A DNA stretch of 64,000 nucleotides from NCBI RefSeq assembly GCF_001542415.1, contig NZ_LNCU01000072.1:171288-235287 (forward strand), written 5' to 3'. Positions within the stretch are counted from its first letter, which is position 1. Each line of letters opens with the position of its first letter. Made by a program: the position numbers and the translations under genes. The DNA is from Bradyrhizobium macuxiense. Its GTDB lineage: Bacteria > Pseudomonadota > Alphaproteobacteria > Rhizobiales > Xanthobacteraceae. This document shows positions 17,847-27,291 of this stretch, in pieces. Under the pieces are notes generated by a model that was not told where the DNA came from, ran no database searches, and saw only the letters and a list, made by a program, of their open reading frames with translations.

Positions 17847-19043
17847 TCAGCGCGCGGCCCTCAGCGCTGCAAACCCGCGATCGAGATCGGCCTTGAGGTC
17901 ATCGACATTCTCGAGGCCGATGTGCAGCCGCAACGTCGGTCCACCCGGCACCCATTTGGTCGCAGTGCGATACTCGCTGCAGTCGAACGGGATCGCGAGG
18001 CTCTCGAAGCCGCCCCATGAAAAGCCCATGCCGAACAGGGTCAGCGTGTTGAGCATCGTATCGACCGCCTGTTGCGGCACCGGCTTCAGGATGATGCTGA
18101 ACAGGCCGGACGCGCCGGTGAAGTCGCGCTTCCAGATCGCATGGCCTGGATCGGTTTCGAGGGCAGGGTGCAGCACGCGTTCAACCTCGGGGCGTGCAGC
18201 AAGCCAGCGCGCCATATCGAGCCCGGAGCGGTGATGCTGTGCGAGCCGGACCGACAGCGTGCGCACGCCGCGCAGCGCGAGAAAGACATCGTCGGGTCCG
18301 GCGCAGACGCCGAGCAGGCGGATCGCCTCCGTGACCAGCGGCCAGGCCTTCGCATTCGCCGAGATGGTGCCGAACATGATATCGGAATGGCCGCCGATAT
18401 ATTTGGTGGCGGCCTGCATGCTGATGTCGGCGCCTTGCTCGAGCGAACGGTGATAGAGCGGGGTCGCCCAGGTGTTGTCGTCGATGACAAGCGCGCCGCG
18501 GGCATGGGCCACCGCTGCGATCGCAGGAAGGTCGGGCATCTCGAAGGATTGCGAGCCCGGCGCCTCGACCAGCACGGCACGGGTGTTGGGCTTGAACAAC
18601 GCCTCGATACGGGCGCCGATCAACGGATCGAAATAAGTGGTCTCGACGCCGTAGCGCGCGAGCATACCGTTGCAGAAATTTCGCGTCGGCCGATAGGCAT
18701 TGTCGCAGACCAGCAGATGATCGCCTGTCTTGAGCACCGCGAGCAAGGTGGTGGAGATCGCCGCCAATCCCGACGGCGCAAGCCCGACGCCGGCGCATTG
18801 CGGCCCCTCCAGCGCCATCAGCACGTCCTGCAACGCCTGCGTGGTCGGGGTGCCGTGACGGCCATAGGTGAATTCGGCGCGGTGGGCGTGGAGGTCCTCC
18901 GCGGTCGGGTAGAGCACGGTCGAACCATGGAAGACCGGCGGATTGACAAAGCCCTTTTGAGCCTTGGTGTCGCGGCCGGCCGTGACCAGGCGGGTTGCGG
19001 TGTGTTGCGGGTGGGCGGGCGTGGAGCCGTCGGAAGAGGTCAT
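17847..19043 (-). CDS. metC: Cystathionine beta-lyase, PLP-dependent Cys/Met metabolism family
   Basis: A 398-residue member of the Cys/Met PLP enzyme family. It would cleave cystathionine to homocysteine, pyruvate and ammonia in methionine synthesis. Visible signatures are YGRHGTPTTQALQ near the N-terminus, DNTWATPLYHRSLEQGAD, and the PLP-lysine region MQAATKYIGGHSDIM. SWGGFESLAIP is typical of MetC rather than cystathionine gamma-synthase. ATG 19043 (MTSSDGSTPAHPQ) is preferred; the frame is open for a further 213 bases with no similarity. It is transcribed divergently from aapJ. Distinction from other Cys/Met lyases is by motif only. Confidence 0.87.
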   Translation of the reverse strand: MTSSDGSTPAHPQHTATRLVTAGRDTKAQKGFVNPPVFHGSTVLYPTAEDLHAHRAEFTYGRHGTPTTQALQDVLMALEGPQCAGVGLAPSGLAAISTTLLAVLKTGDHLLVCDNAYRPTRNFCNGMLARYGVETTYFDPLIGARIEALFKPNTRAVLVEAPGSQSFEMPDLPAIAAVAHARGALVIDDNTWATPLYHRSLEQGADISMQAATKYIGGHSDIMFGTISANAKAWPLVTEAIRLLGVCAGPDDVFLALRGVRTLSVRLAQHHRSGLDMARWLAARPEVERVLHPALETDPGHAIWKRDFTGASGLFSIILKPVPQQAVDTMLNTLTLFGMGFSWGGFESLAIPFDCSEYRTATKWVPGGPTLRLHIGLENVDDLKADLDRGFAALRAAR

Positions 19044-19368
19044 GGGATCGTCGCCGTAAGACTTTTTGCCGCAGCCGTACCGCGTCGGGACGACGGAGTT
19101 AGGCCGGGAGGTGTTACTAACAGGACGCGGAAGACATGCGTCAACCCCTTGACCCGGCTCGTCAGTCGCTATGTGATGCGGCGCAACTACCAGTCGCCGC
19201 ACGTTGAGGGGCCTGCCGCGACCATCGATCCTGTTGCCTGACCGATTTGCACTCAAACTGCCGGTCGGATCAGCATTTTTTGCTGCAAAGGGATCATTGG
19301 GGTGGCCCGTGACGCCAAGCGATCAAAAAGCAACGTCCACCGGACGACCCTCTGAAAGGCCCCTGCCA
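19044..19368. other. Divergent intergenic region between metC and aapJ
   Basis: 325 bases between two divergent genes, so it must carry both promoters. I see no convincing sigma-70 or sigma-54 pair, no SAM-riboswitch-like structure, and only a GAAAGG Shine-Dalgarno candidate ahead of aapJ. No open frame resembles a protein. Confidence 0.5.
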
Positions 19369-20385
19369 ATGAAACGCGTTCCCCTGGCTCTAACCCTTGC
19401 CGCTGCCGCCGCCCTGTCGGTCCAGGCCGCCTCGGCGCAAACCCTGAAGACGGTCACGGACCGGGGGATGCTGTCCTGCGGCGTCAGCGCGGGTCTGCCG
19501 GGCTTCTCGTCACCGGACGACAAGGGCAACTGGACCGGGATCGACGTCGACGTCTGCCGCGGGATCGCGGCCGCGATTTTCGATGACCCGACCAAGGTCA
19601 AGTTCGTGCCGCTGTCGGCCAAGGACCGCTTCACCGCGTTGCAGTCCGGCGAGATCGACGTGCTGTCGCGCAATACCACCTGGACGCTGTCGCGCGACAC
19701 CTCGCTCGGCGCCAACTTCACCGGTGTGACCTATTATGACGGGCAGGGGTTCATGGTGAAGAAGTCGCTCAAGGTGAACTCGGCGCTCGAATTGAACAGT
19801 GCCTCGGTCTGCGTGCAGACCGGCACCACGACCGAGCAGAACCTCGCCGACTACTTCAAGGGCAACAACATGAAGTATGAGGTGATCGCGTTCGCCTCCG
19901 CCGACGAGACCGTGAAGGCCTATGAGAGCGGCCGCTGCGACGTGTTCACCTCGGACGTGTCCCAGCTCTATGCGATGCGGCTGAAGCTTGCCAACCCGGC
20001 TGATCACGTCGTGCTGCCCGAGATCATCTCCAAGGAGCCGCTCGGCCCGATGGTCCGTCACGGCGACGATCAGTGGTTCGATATCGTGAAGTGGGTGCTG
20101 TTCGCCCAGATCAACGCCGAGGAGATGGGCGTCACCCAGAAGAACGTCGACGAGATGGCCAAGTCGGACAAGCCCGACCTGAAGCGCGCCTTCGGCACGG
20201 ACGGCAATCTCGGCGAACAACTCGGCCTGACCAAGGACTGGTTCGCCCGGATCATCAAGGCCGTCGGCAACTACGGCGAGATGTTCGATCGTAACGTCGG
20301 CGCGGGTTCGAAGCTGCAGATTGCGCGCGGTCTCAACCAGCTCTGGAATAAGGGCGGCATCCAGTACGCGCCTCCGATCCGCTGA
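19369..20385 (+). CDS. aapJ: General L-amino acid ABC transporter, periplasmic binding protein
   Basis: A 338-residue solute-binding protein of family 3. It has a clear Sec signal (LALTLAAAAALSVQAASA, cleavage before QTLKTV), then VTDRGMLSCGVSAGLPGFS and SLGANFTGVTYYDGQGFM, with the late VGNYGEMFDRNVG typical of AapJ/BztA. It captures a broad range of L-amino acids and delivers them to AapQM. ATG 19369 has a GAAAGG ribosome site. It is first of four genes, 23 bases ahead of aapQ. Confidence 0.93.
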   Translation: MKRVPLALTLAAAAALSVQAASAQTLKTVTDRGMLSCGVSAGLPGFSSPDDKGNWTGIDVDVCRGIAAAIFDDPTKVKFVPLSAKDRFTALQSGEIDVLSRNTTWTLSRDTSLGANFTGVTYYDGQGFMVKKSLKVNSALELNSASVCVQTGTTTEQNLADYFKGNNMKYEVIAFASADETVKAYESGRCDVFTSDVSQLYAMRLKLANPADHVVLPEIISKEPLGPMVRHGDDQWFDIVKWVLFAQINAEEMGVTQKNVDEMAKSDKPDLKRAFGTDGNLGEQLGLTKDWFARIIKAVGNYGEMFDRNVGAGSKLQIARGLNQLWNKGGIQYAPPIR

Positions 20386-20408
20386 TCGCCGACGAAGCGG
20401 CCGTGGTG

Positions 20409-21614
20409 ATGACCACCGAGCCCCGAAAACCACCGCCTCAATATGTCCTCCGCGTGAAGCGGGCGCTCGGCGGCCAGGCCGGCTGGACCGGTCTAGCCGT
20501 GCAAATCCTGTTTGCCGCGGTGCTGGCCTGGGTCACGTACGAAATCGTGGCCAACGCCCGGGCCAACCTCGAGACGCAGCGGATCGCCTCCGGTTTCGGA
20601 TTCCTCAAGAACACGGCGGGCTTCGACGTCAGCCAGAACCTGATCTCGTACACGGGATCGGACACCTACACGCGGGTGTTTCTGGTCGGCCTCCTGAACA
20701 CGTTGCTGGTCTCGGGGATCGGCATCGTGTTCGCCACCATCATCGGCTTCTCCATCGCGCTCTGCCGGCTGTCACCGAACTGGCTCGTGTCGCGGCTCGG
20801 CGAAATCTACGTCGAGATCGTGCGCAACCTGCCGCTGCTATTCCAGTTGCTGTTCTGGTACCTCGCCGTGCTGGCGGCGCTGCCGGGCCCGCGGCAGAGC
20901 ATCAACCTGTTCAACGCCTTCTTCCTGTCCAATCGCGGTCTGGTGATTCCGCGGCCGATCGGCCAGGTGGGTCTCGATCCGTTTCTTGTGGCGGTCGCCA
21001 TCGGTATCCTCGGGTCGCTGCTGCTGCGCGGCTACGCCCGGCGGGCGCTGTTCCAGCGCGGGCAGGCGATCCGGATCTGGCCTTATGTGCTTGGCCTGCT
21101 GATCGGGCTTCCGACCGTCACGATGCTGATCTTCGGCGTGCCGTTGACCTTCGAGCTGCCGCAACTGAAGGGCTTCAACTTCTCCGGCGGATCGCGTGTC
21201 ATCCCTGAACTTGTTGCGCTCGTGGTCGCGCTGTCGACCTATACTGCGGCGTTCATCGCGGAGATCGTCCGAGCCGGCATCCTGTCGGTCCACAAGGGAC
21301 AGATGGAAGCCGGCTCCTCGCTCGGCCTCTCGCGCGGCGACACCTTGCGGCTGATCGTGATGCCGCAGGCGATGCGCGTCATCGTTCCACCGCTGACCAA
21401 TCAATACCTCAATCTGACCAAGAACTCGTCGCTCGCGGTCGCGATCGGCTATCCCGATCTGGTCTCGGTCTTCGCCGGCACGACTCTGAGCCAGACCGGC
21501 CAGGCGATCGAGATCATCGCCATCACGATGGGCGTCTATCTCGTGCTCTCGCTGATCACCAGCGCGGTCATGAGCGTGTATGGCTGGCGGATCAACCGGA
21601 GCCTCGGGGCATGA
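20409..21614 (+). CDS. aapQ: General L-amino acid ABC transporter, permease AapQ
   Basis: A 401-residue inner-membrane permease of the His/Glu/Gln/Arg ABC family. Several helices are seen, with the ABC-interaction EAA loop as EAGSSLGLSRGDTLRLIVMPQA (key residues EA-G-LG-IVMPQA). ATG 20409 follows two GTG codons at 20403-20408 and is the more natural start. The stop overlaps the start of aapM by four bases (ATGA), so the permeases are cotranslated. Confidence 0.93.
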   Translation: MTTEPRKPPPQYVLRVKRALGGQAGWTGLAVQILFAAVLAWVTYEIVANARANLETQRIASGFGFLKNTAGFDVSQNLISYTGSDTYTRVFLVGLLNTLLVSGIGIVFATIIGFSIALCRLSPNWLVSRLGEIYVEIVRNLPLLFQLLFWYLAVLAALPGPRQSINLFNAFFLSNRGLVIPRPIGQVGLDPFLVAVAIGILGSLLLRGYARRALFQRGQAIRIWPYVLGLLIGLPTVTMLIFGVPLTFELPQLKGFNFSGGSRVIPELVALVVALSTYTAAFIAEIVRAGILSVHKGQMEAGSSLGLSRGDTLRLIVMPQAMRVIVPPLTNQYLNLTKNSSLAVAIGYPDLVSVFAGTTLSQTGQAIEIIAITMGVYLVLSLITSAVMSVYGWRINRSLGA

Positions 21615-23119
21615 CCGACATCACCGCGGCATCCTTCGTCCGGCAGGACCTCGTCCCCGAACGGCCGGCACCGGTGAAGACGACCGGCTCCATCGGCTTC
21701 GCACGCACGCGGCTGTTGAATTCGCCGACCAACATCCTGCTCACGATCCTGGCGGTGGCGCTGCTCTGGTACACGGTCATCCCCACGCTCAAATTCCTGC
21801 TGGTCGACGCGGTCTGGACCGGCAAGGGCCGCAATGCCTGCCTTGGGGAGAATGTCGGCGCCTGCTGGCCCTATATCCAGGCCAAGCTCACGCAGCTGAT
21901 CTACGGCTTCTATCCGGCGGCCGAACGCTGGCGCGTCAACCTGACCTTCATCCTCGCGGCCGCATTGCTGCTGCCGCTGCTGGTTCCGCGCCTGCCGGCG
22001 AAGCGCGCGAATGCGGGCCTGTTCTTCTTCGCGTTCCCTGTGGTCGCGTTCTTCCTGCTGCGCGGCGGCGGCCTGACCGGCTTCGGCGTAAGCTGGATCG
22101 CCAGTCTTTTGCAGCTGTTCGACGACAGCATCGTCAATGCAGGGCAGGTCCTGGTCAATCTCAGCCAGAGCTCGGCGATCGGTCCATTGCTCTGGGGGAT
22201 CGGCAAAGTCATTGTGCTGATCGGCGGCTTGATCGGCTGTGTGATCCTTCCGCTGAGCTGGCTGCGTGATCAGCTCCAGACGTCCGGCCAGCCGCTGTGG
22301 TTCGACTTCCTGGTCTGTGCGGCGATCGTGTCGCTGATCGTCTTTGTGCTCGGCGGCGGCATGCGGACTGGGCAGCGTGCGCTGGTCGCAAGCCTCCTGA
22401 CCTTTGCCGGCATTGCCATCGTGATCAAGCTGATGGGGCTCGACCGCGGCGGACTTCCAATCGTCGACACGCGGCTGTGGGGCGGGCTGCTGGTGACGCT
22501 CGTGGTCTCGGTCACCGGCATCGTCACCTCGATGCCGATCGGGATTGCGCTCGCGCTCGGTCGCCGCTCGACCATTCCCCTGATCCGGATCTTCTCGATT
22601 GCCTTCATCGAATTCTGGCGCGGGGTACCGCTGATCACCGTCCTGTTCTTCGCGACATATATGCTGCCGCTGTTCCTGCCGGGCAATTTCAACGTCGACG
22701 GCCTGGTCCGCGCGCTGATCGGCATCGCGTTGTTCGCCGGTGCCTACCAGGCCGAGGTGGTGCGCGGAGGCCTGGCGGCGATCCCGCGCGGGCAAAGCGA
22801 GGCGGCGAGCGCGCTCGGCCTGTCCTGGTGGAAGACCACGTCGCTAATCGTGATGCCGCAGGCGTTGCGCCATGTCATTCCCGGTCTGGTCAACAGCTTC
22901 ATCGCGCTGTTCAAGGATACCTCGCTGGTCTCGATCGTGGCGCTGTTCGACCTGCTCGGGTCGCTGCACGCCACGTTCTCCGACCCGACCTGGTCGACGC
23001 CGACCACGGCATTTACTGGCTTTGCCTTTGCGGGAATGATCTACTTCGTGTTCTGCTTCGGAATGTCGCGCTACTCGCTCTCGGTCGAAAACCGGCTCAA
23101 CGCTCACCGCCGTCATTGA
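21611..23119 (+). CDS. aapM: General L-amino acid ABC transporter, permease AapM, with enlarged middle part
   Basis: A 502-residue partner permease. The C-terminal third carries the expected transmembrane core and EAA loop ([18 protein letters not shown]). Between about residues 100 and 290 there are more hydrophobic segments than I expect for this subunit: [51 protein letters not shown] and [18 protein letters not shown]. As I recall, AapM of Rhizobium leguminosarum is about 384 residues, so this version appears to have an insertion of roughly 110 residues. It overlaps aapQ by four bases and lies 11 bases before aapP. Confidence 0.9.
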   Translation: MTDITAASFVRQDLVPERPAPVKTTGSIGFARTRLLNSPTNILLTILAVALLWYTVIPTLKFLLVDAVWTGKGRNACLGENVGACWPYIQAKLTQLIYGFYPAAERWRVNLTFILAAALLLPLLVPRLPAKRANAGLFFFAFPVVAFFLLRGGGLTGFGVSWIASLLQLFDDSIVNAGQVLVNLSQSSAIGPLLWGIGKVIVLIGGLIGCVILPLSWLRDQLQTSGQPLWFDFLVCAAIVSLIVFVLGGGMRTGQRALVASLLTFAGIAIVIKLMGLDRGGLPIVDTRLWGGLLVTLVVSVTGIVTSMPIGIALALGRRSTIPLIRIFSIAFIEFWRGVPLITVLFFATYMLPLFLPGNFNVDGLVRALIGIALFAGAYQAEVVRGGLAAIPRGQSEAASALGLSWWKTTSLIVMPQALRHVIPGLVNSFIALFKDTSLVSIVALFDLLGSLHATFSDPTWSTPTTAFTGFAFAGMIYFVFCFGMSRYSLSVENRLNAHRRH

Positions 23120-23130
23120 ACAAGGTCACC

Positions 23131-23871
23131 ATGTCCACAGATCCGATTGTCAGCATTTCCGGTCTCAACAAATGGTACGGCGATTTCCATGTGTTGCGTG
23201 ACATCAACCTCGAGGTCGGCAGGGGCGAGCGCATCGTGATCTGCGGTCCGTCCGGTTCCGGCAAGTCGACCCTGATCCGCTGCATCAACGCGCTGGAGGA
23301 GTTCCAGGAGGGTGAGATCGTGGTCGACGGCATCGATCTCGGACCGAACCTGCGCCGCGTCGACGAGGTCCGCCGCGAGGTGGGCATGGTGTTCCAGAGC
23401 TTCAATCTGTTCCCGCATCTCACCGTGCTCGACAATTGCACGCTGGCGCCGATCTGGGTGCGCAACATCCCGAAGAAGGATGCCGAGGCGACCGCGATGA
23501 AGTTCCTTGAGCGGGTCAAGATCCCGCATCAGGCCAACAAGTTTCCTGGCCAGATGTCCGGCGGTCAGCAGCAGCGCGTTGCGATCGCCCGCGCGCTGAG
23601 CATGAATCCGAAGGTGATGCTGTTCGACGAGCCGACCTCGGCGCTCGACCCGGAAATGGTCAAGGAGGTGCTCGACACGATGGTGGACCTCGCCAGGGAG
23701 GGCATGACGATGCTGGTGGTGACCCACGAAATGGGCTTCGCCCGCGAGGTCGCCAACCGCGTCGTGTTCATGGACGCCGGCCAGATCATCGAGTCGAACA
23801 CGCCGCAGGAATTCTTCGCCAACCCGCAGCACGCGCGATCGAAGTTGTTCCTGAGCCAGATCCTGCGGTGA
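23131..23871 (+). CDS. aapP: General L-amino acid ABC transporter, ATP-binding protein
   Basis: A 246-residue ABC ATPase with all motifs: Walker [11 protein letters not shown]-loop [10 protein letters not shown], signature [15 protein letters not shown], Walker [14 protein letters not shown] and H-loop VTHEMGFA. It energises AapQM. ATG 23131 has AAGG at about 6-9 bases upstream; a TTG overlapping the aapM stop is less likely. Last gene of the aap operon, followed by a palindromic repeat that separates it from the convergent cysK. Confidence 0.95.
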   Translation: MSTDPIVSISGLNKWYGDFHVLRDINLEVGRGERIVICGPSGSGKSTLIRCINALEEFQEGEIVVDGIDLGPNLRRVDEVRREVGMVFQSFNLFPHLTVLDNCTLAPIWVRNIPKKDAEATAMKFLERVKIPHQANKFPGQMSGGQQQRVAIARALSMNPKVMLFDEPTSALDPEMVKEVLDTMVDLAREGMTMLVVTHEMGFAREVANRVVFMDAGQIIESNTPQEFFANPQHARSKLFLSQILR

Positions 23872-23877
23872 TTTTGC

Positions 23878-23992
23878 CGTCATTGCGAGCGAAGCGAAGC
23901 AATCCATCCTTCCGCATAGAAAGCATGGATTGCTTCGTCGCTTCAGGCGCAAAATTGCTTTGCAATTTTGTCGCGAGCTCCTCGCAATGACG
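23878..23992. repeat. Palindromic dispersed repeat (REP/RPE-like)
   Basis: The outer arms CGTCATTGCGAG (23878-23889) and CTCGCAATGACG (23981-23992) are perfect inverted copies. Inside them GAAGCGAAGCAATCCAT pairs with ATGGATTGCTTCG...GCTTC apart from a 3-base insertion. A second small hairpin (GCAAAATTG/CAATTTTGT) interrupts the right half. I recognise this as a repeat type scattered in Bradyrhizobium and Rhodopseudomonas intergenic regions. It lies between the convergent aapP and cysK and may stop transcription from both sides. Confidence 0.85.
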
Positions 23993-24013
23993 TTTGCGAA
24001 TGCTTGCGCACCC

Positions 24014-25048
24014 TCAGACCAACGGCAGCTTGATCGTGCTGCGCTTCTCCAGCCATTCCGGGACCGGCAGGTTCTTCGAGCGCATGAACTCCGGATTGAA
24101 CAGCTTGGACTGGTAGCGATTGCCGGAGTCGCAGAGGATCGTGACTATGGTCTTGCCGGGGCCGAGCTGCTTGGCGAGCTGGATCGCGCCCGCGATGTTG
24201 ATACCTGTCGAGCCGCCCAGGCACAGCCCCTCGTGCTGCAGGAGCTCGTAGATGGTTGTCACGGCCTCCTCGTCGGAAACCAGGAACGCGTCGTCGACCT
24301 TCGCCGTCTCGACGACCGGCGTCTTGCGTCCGAGCCCGATGCCTTCGGTGATCGAGTCGCCCGGCGTCGATTTGACCTGGCCATTCTTGAACAGTTCGTA
24401 CATCGCAAATCCGTGCGGATCGGCGCATGCAGTCACGATGTCCTTGTTCTTTTCCTTCAGGTAGCGGCTGATGCCGGCGAGGGTGCCGCCGGTGCCGACC
24501 GAGCAGATAAAGCCGTCCAGCTTGCCGTTGGTCTGCTGCCAGATTTCCGGTCCCGTGGAGTCGTAATGCGCCTTGGGATTGTCGAGGTTATTCCATTGGT
24601 CGGCGAACAGCACGCCGTTCGGCTCCGTCTTGCGGAGTTGCTCGGCAAGACGCCGGCCGAGATGCTGATAGTTGTTCGGATTGGAGAAGGGCAGCTGCGG
24701 CGCCTCGACGAGTTCGGCGCCACACAACCGCAGCATGTCCTTCTTTTCCTGGCTTTGGGTCTCCGGAATGACGATCAGGGTGCGATAGCCACGCGCGCTC
24801 GCAACGACCGCCAGCCCGATGCCGGTATTGCCCGCGGTCGACTCGACGACAAGGCCGCCCGGCTTCAGGTCGCCGCGCTTCTCGGCCTCAAGAATCATCC
24901 CTTTGCCGGCGCGGTCCTTGACCGACTGGCCGGGATTCATGAACTCGGCCTTGCCCAGAATGGTGCAGCCGGTCAGCTCGGACGCACGCTCCAACTTGAT
25001 GAGGGGGGTATTGCCGATCGCTTCGACGACGTCTTTGTTGAATGTCAT
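24014..25048 (-). CDS. cysK: Cysteine synthase A (O-acetylserine sulfhydrylase)
   Basis: A 344-residue fold-type II PLP enzyme making cysteine from O-acetylserine and sulfide. The PLP lysine is in GQSVKDRAGKG, the substrate loop is ESTAGNTGIGLA, and the phosphate-binding glycine loop is SVGTGGTLAG. A C-terminal extension (about residues 310-344, SKLFNPEFMRSKNLPVPEW) is typical of the longer alphaproteobacterial CysK form. ATG 25048 is chosen by alignment; the frame continues upstream for about 640 bases without similarity. It may support the nearby metC in sulfur amino acid metabolism. Confidence 0.92.
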   Translation of the reverse strand: MTFNKDVVEAIGNTPLIKLERASELTGCTILGKAEFMNPGQSVKDRAGKGMILEAEKRGDLKPGGLVVESTAGNTGIGLAVVASARGYRTLIVIPETQSQEKKDMLRLCGAELVEAPQLPFSNPNNYQHLGRRLAEQLRKTEPNGVLFADQWNNLDNPKAHYDSTGPEIWQQTNGKLDGFICSVGTGGTLAGISRYLKEKNKDIVTACADPHGFAMYELFKNGQVKSTPGDSITEGIGLGRKTPVVETAKVDDAFLVSDEEAVTTIYELLQHEGLCLGGSTGINIAGAIQLAKQLGPGKTIVTILCDSGNRYQSKLFNPEFMRSKNLPVPEWLEKRSTIKLPLV

Positions 25049-25794
25049 GTCAGGATGATCTTTTGCCGGTCGATGTTTGCTCGGCGCGAACCTAGTGCGC
25101 TGATCGCAAAAGGGAAAGGCTTTTGCACTGCGGCGAAGAGGGCTCAATTTACCTCCATCCAGCCGGGGTCGCGTATGTCCCGCAAGGCGCGTAGAACGCG
25201 CTTTTGCGGCCACCGCAGCATCTGGCAGAATCTTCCTCAGGATCGCGCGTTTCGCGTGCGTTTGTGCGCAGAAGCCTCCGACGATCAATTCGCGATGATC
25301 GATCGCCCTGGCGCAGCATTTTAGGCATCGATGCGCGATCATTCCGCTTTGACGCAGACCGATTGTCCGCCGCTCCACATCGCCGTCTAGTTGGCGTACA
25401 GCGGTGCGATCCTTCGCTGCTAATGGCGCCGCGGTCGTCATAGCGACGTGGCGTGTGCCTTGCTGGCGCGACAGCGACTGTCGAGGCCGGCGAGTTGCGG
25501 ATTCGGCGCAACAGGCCCCGAGAAATCCCCATGAATTCTTCGCAAGGATCGGGATGTCCGCGCGCAGCCCGGAGTGTGCGGCAATGCTGCAAAAACCGGG
25601 GAAAGTCGCAATTTCCGTGGTTCCGAATCGAGCCGCGTGCGACATCGCGTGGCCTTGCGAGGGCTGTCCGCCCCATCTTCGCAAGGGTAATATGGCAGCA
25701 CGGCTCCATTGGAAGCATCACCCGTGAATATCCCGCAGACCATCGTCGCTCGCGTCATTCGTGCGCCACAGGCGAGGTCTGTGCGGAGCGGAGA
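25049..25794. other. Long intergenic region between cysK and the efflux operon
   Basis: 746 bases separating two divergent transcription units. Short open frames occur on both strands, but none has a recognisable motif, a good start context or codon structure like a gene. No divergent TetR or LysR regulator, the usual companion of such pumps, is present. A purine-rich GGAGCGGAGA precedes the ATG of the next gene. Confidence 0.5.
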
Positions 25795-27291
25795 ATGGGT
25801 GTGACCCAGCCCGCTTCCGTGACGGTGCCTGGAGGCGGAGCAGGCCTCGTTGTCCGCTTGCGAGACCTTGCCGGGCGCTCGCTCGTCGCGCTCGGTCTTG
25901 TCGCAAGCTCCGCCGGCTGCATCCTGACCCAGGATATCCCGGATCCCGCGCTGGATATCCCGCGGGGCTACAAGGCCGTGCAGCAAGCCCGGGCCGGCGA
26001 CGCACTGCCCACGCTCGACTGGTGGCGGGCCTTCCGCTCGACCGAGCTGACGCAGTTGATGGAGGAGGCCCAGGTCGTCAACCTGGACATCGCCGCGGCC
26101 GTGGCCCGATTCCGCCAGGCCGATGCGTTGGCGCGCCAGGCCGGCGCGGCGCTCTTGCCGAGCGTCTCCGTCGGCGGACAGGAAGCCTATTCGCGCACTT
26201 CGGGTTCCAGCGCAAGCGGCCTGTCCATCGGCGGCCGCGAGGTCGTCAACTACAGCACGTCGTTGAGCGCGAGCTACCAGCTCGACTTCTGGGGGCAGAA
26301 CCGCGATGCCGCGCAGGCTGCGGAGGAGACCGCCGTTGCCAACCGATTCGATCGCGAGGTGACGGCGCTGACAACGCTGACGACGGTTGCCACCGCCTAT
26401 TTCACGGTACTCGGCACCCAGGACCGCCTGCGCACCGCGCAACGCAATATTACCAGCGCCGAACGCATCCTCAATGCGATCAAGGATCGCTTCAAGGCCG
26501 GCACCGGCACTGACCTCGACGTCGCGCAGCAGGAGAGCGTGCTGGCCAACCAGCGCGCCCTGGTGCCGCCGCTGCGGCAAACGCTCGACCAGAACATCAA
26601 CGCGCTTGCCGTGCTGGTATCGCGGCCGCCGGAAAGCGTGCGCATCTCTGGCGGCTCGCTCAACGCGGTCGCGATTCCGAAGGTCACGCCGGGCCTGCCG
26701 TCGGAATTGCTGACCCAGCGGCCTGATATCCGCAGACAGGAGGCCCAGCTTGCCTCGGCGACAGCGAATGTCGGCAGCGCACGCGCTCAATTCTACCCAA
26801 GCATCCAGCTGACCGGGCAGGGCGGCTATCAGAGCCAGGCGCTGGTGTCGCTATTCCAGCCGCATGCGGCCTTCTTCAACCTGGTCGGCAGCGCGACGCA
26901 GCCGATCTTCGACGGCGGCAGGATCCTCGGCAACTTCGAATACAGCAAGGCCAAGCAGGATGAATTGCTGCAGACCTACCGCAAGACGGTGGTCCAGGCT
27001 TTCACCGATGTCGACAACGCGCTGGTCGCGATCCGCGAGACCACGAAGAGGCTGCAGCTGCAGCGCGACGTGCTGTCGGCGTCGCGACGTGCCTTCGATC
27101 TGGCCGAGCAGCAGCTCAGGGCCGGCACCGCCGACATCGTAACTGTGCTAAACACGCAGCTGACCCTCTTTCAGGCTGAAGATGCCTACTCCCAGGCCCA
27201 ACTGGCCCGGCTGCTGGCGATTGTGGGCCTGTATCAGGCGCTCGGGGGCGGCTGGGAGCCGAAGATGGAAAGACCGGTCGATGCTCTTTAA
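25795..27291 (+). CDS. RND efflux outer-membrane factor lipoprotein, NodT/OprM family
   Basis: A 498-residue outer-membrane channel of the TolC superfamily. The lipoprotein signal ends at LVASSAGC. The family hallmarks are DWWRAFRSTELTQLMEEA, YQLDFWGQNRDAAQAA, and the second repeat with LLTQRPDIRRQEAQLASATANVG. ATG 25795 has a strong GGAGCGGAGA ribosome site; the frame is open upstream without similarity. It is the first gene of the operon. The adaptor start lies inside its last codons (11-base overlap), so the outer, periplasmic and inner parts of the pump are made from one message. Confidence 0.92.
   Translation: MGVTQPASVTVPGGGAGLVVRLRDLAGRSLVALGLVASSAGCILTQDIPDPALDIPRGYKAVQQARAGDALPTLDWWRAFRSTELTQLMEEAQVVNLDIAAAVARFRQADALARQAGAALLPSVSVGGQEAYSRTSGSSASGLSIGGREVVNYSTSLSASYQLDFWGQNRDAAQAAEETAVANRFDREVTALTTLTTVATAYFTVLGTQDRLRTAQRNITSAERILNAIKDRFKAGTGTDLDVAQQESVLANQRALVPPLRQTLDQNINALAVLVSRPPESVRISGGSLNAVAIPKVTPGLPSELLTQRPDIRRQEAQLASATANVGSARAQFYPSIQLTGQGGYQSQALVSLFQPHAAFFNLVGSATQPIFDGGRILGNFEYSKAKQDELLQTYRKTVVQAFTDVDNALVAIRETTKRLQLQRDVLSASRRAFDLAEQQLRAGTADIVTVLNTQLTLFQAEDAYSQAQLARLLAIVGLYQALGGGWEPKMERPVDAL

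Noticed and set aside
19044..19368. Possible SAM-type riboswitch ahead of metC
   Set aside because: No conserved SAM-I or SAM-II core pairing could be recognised.
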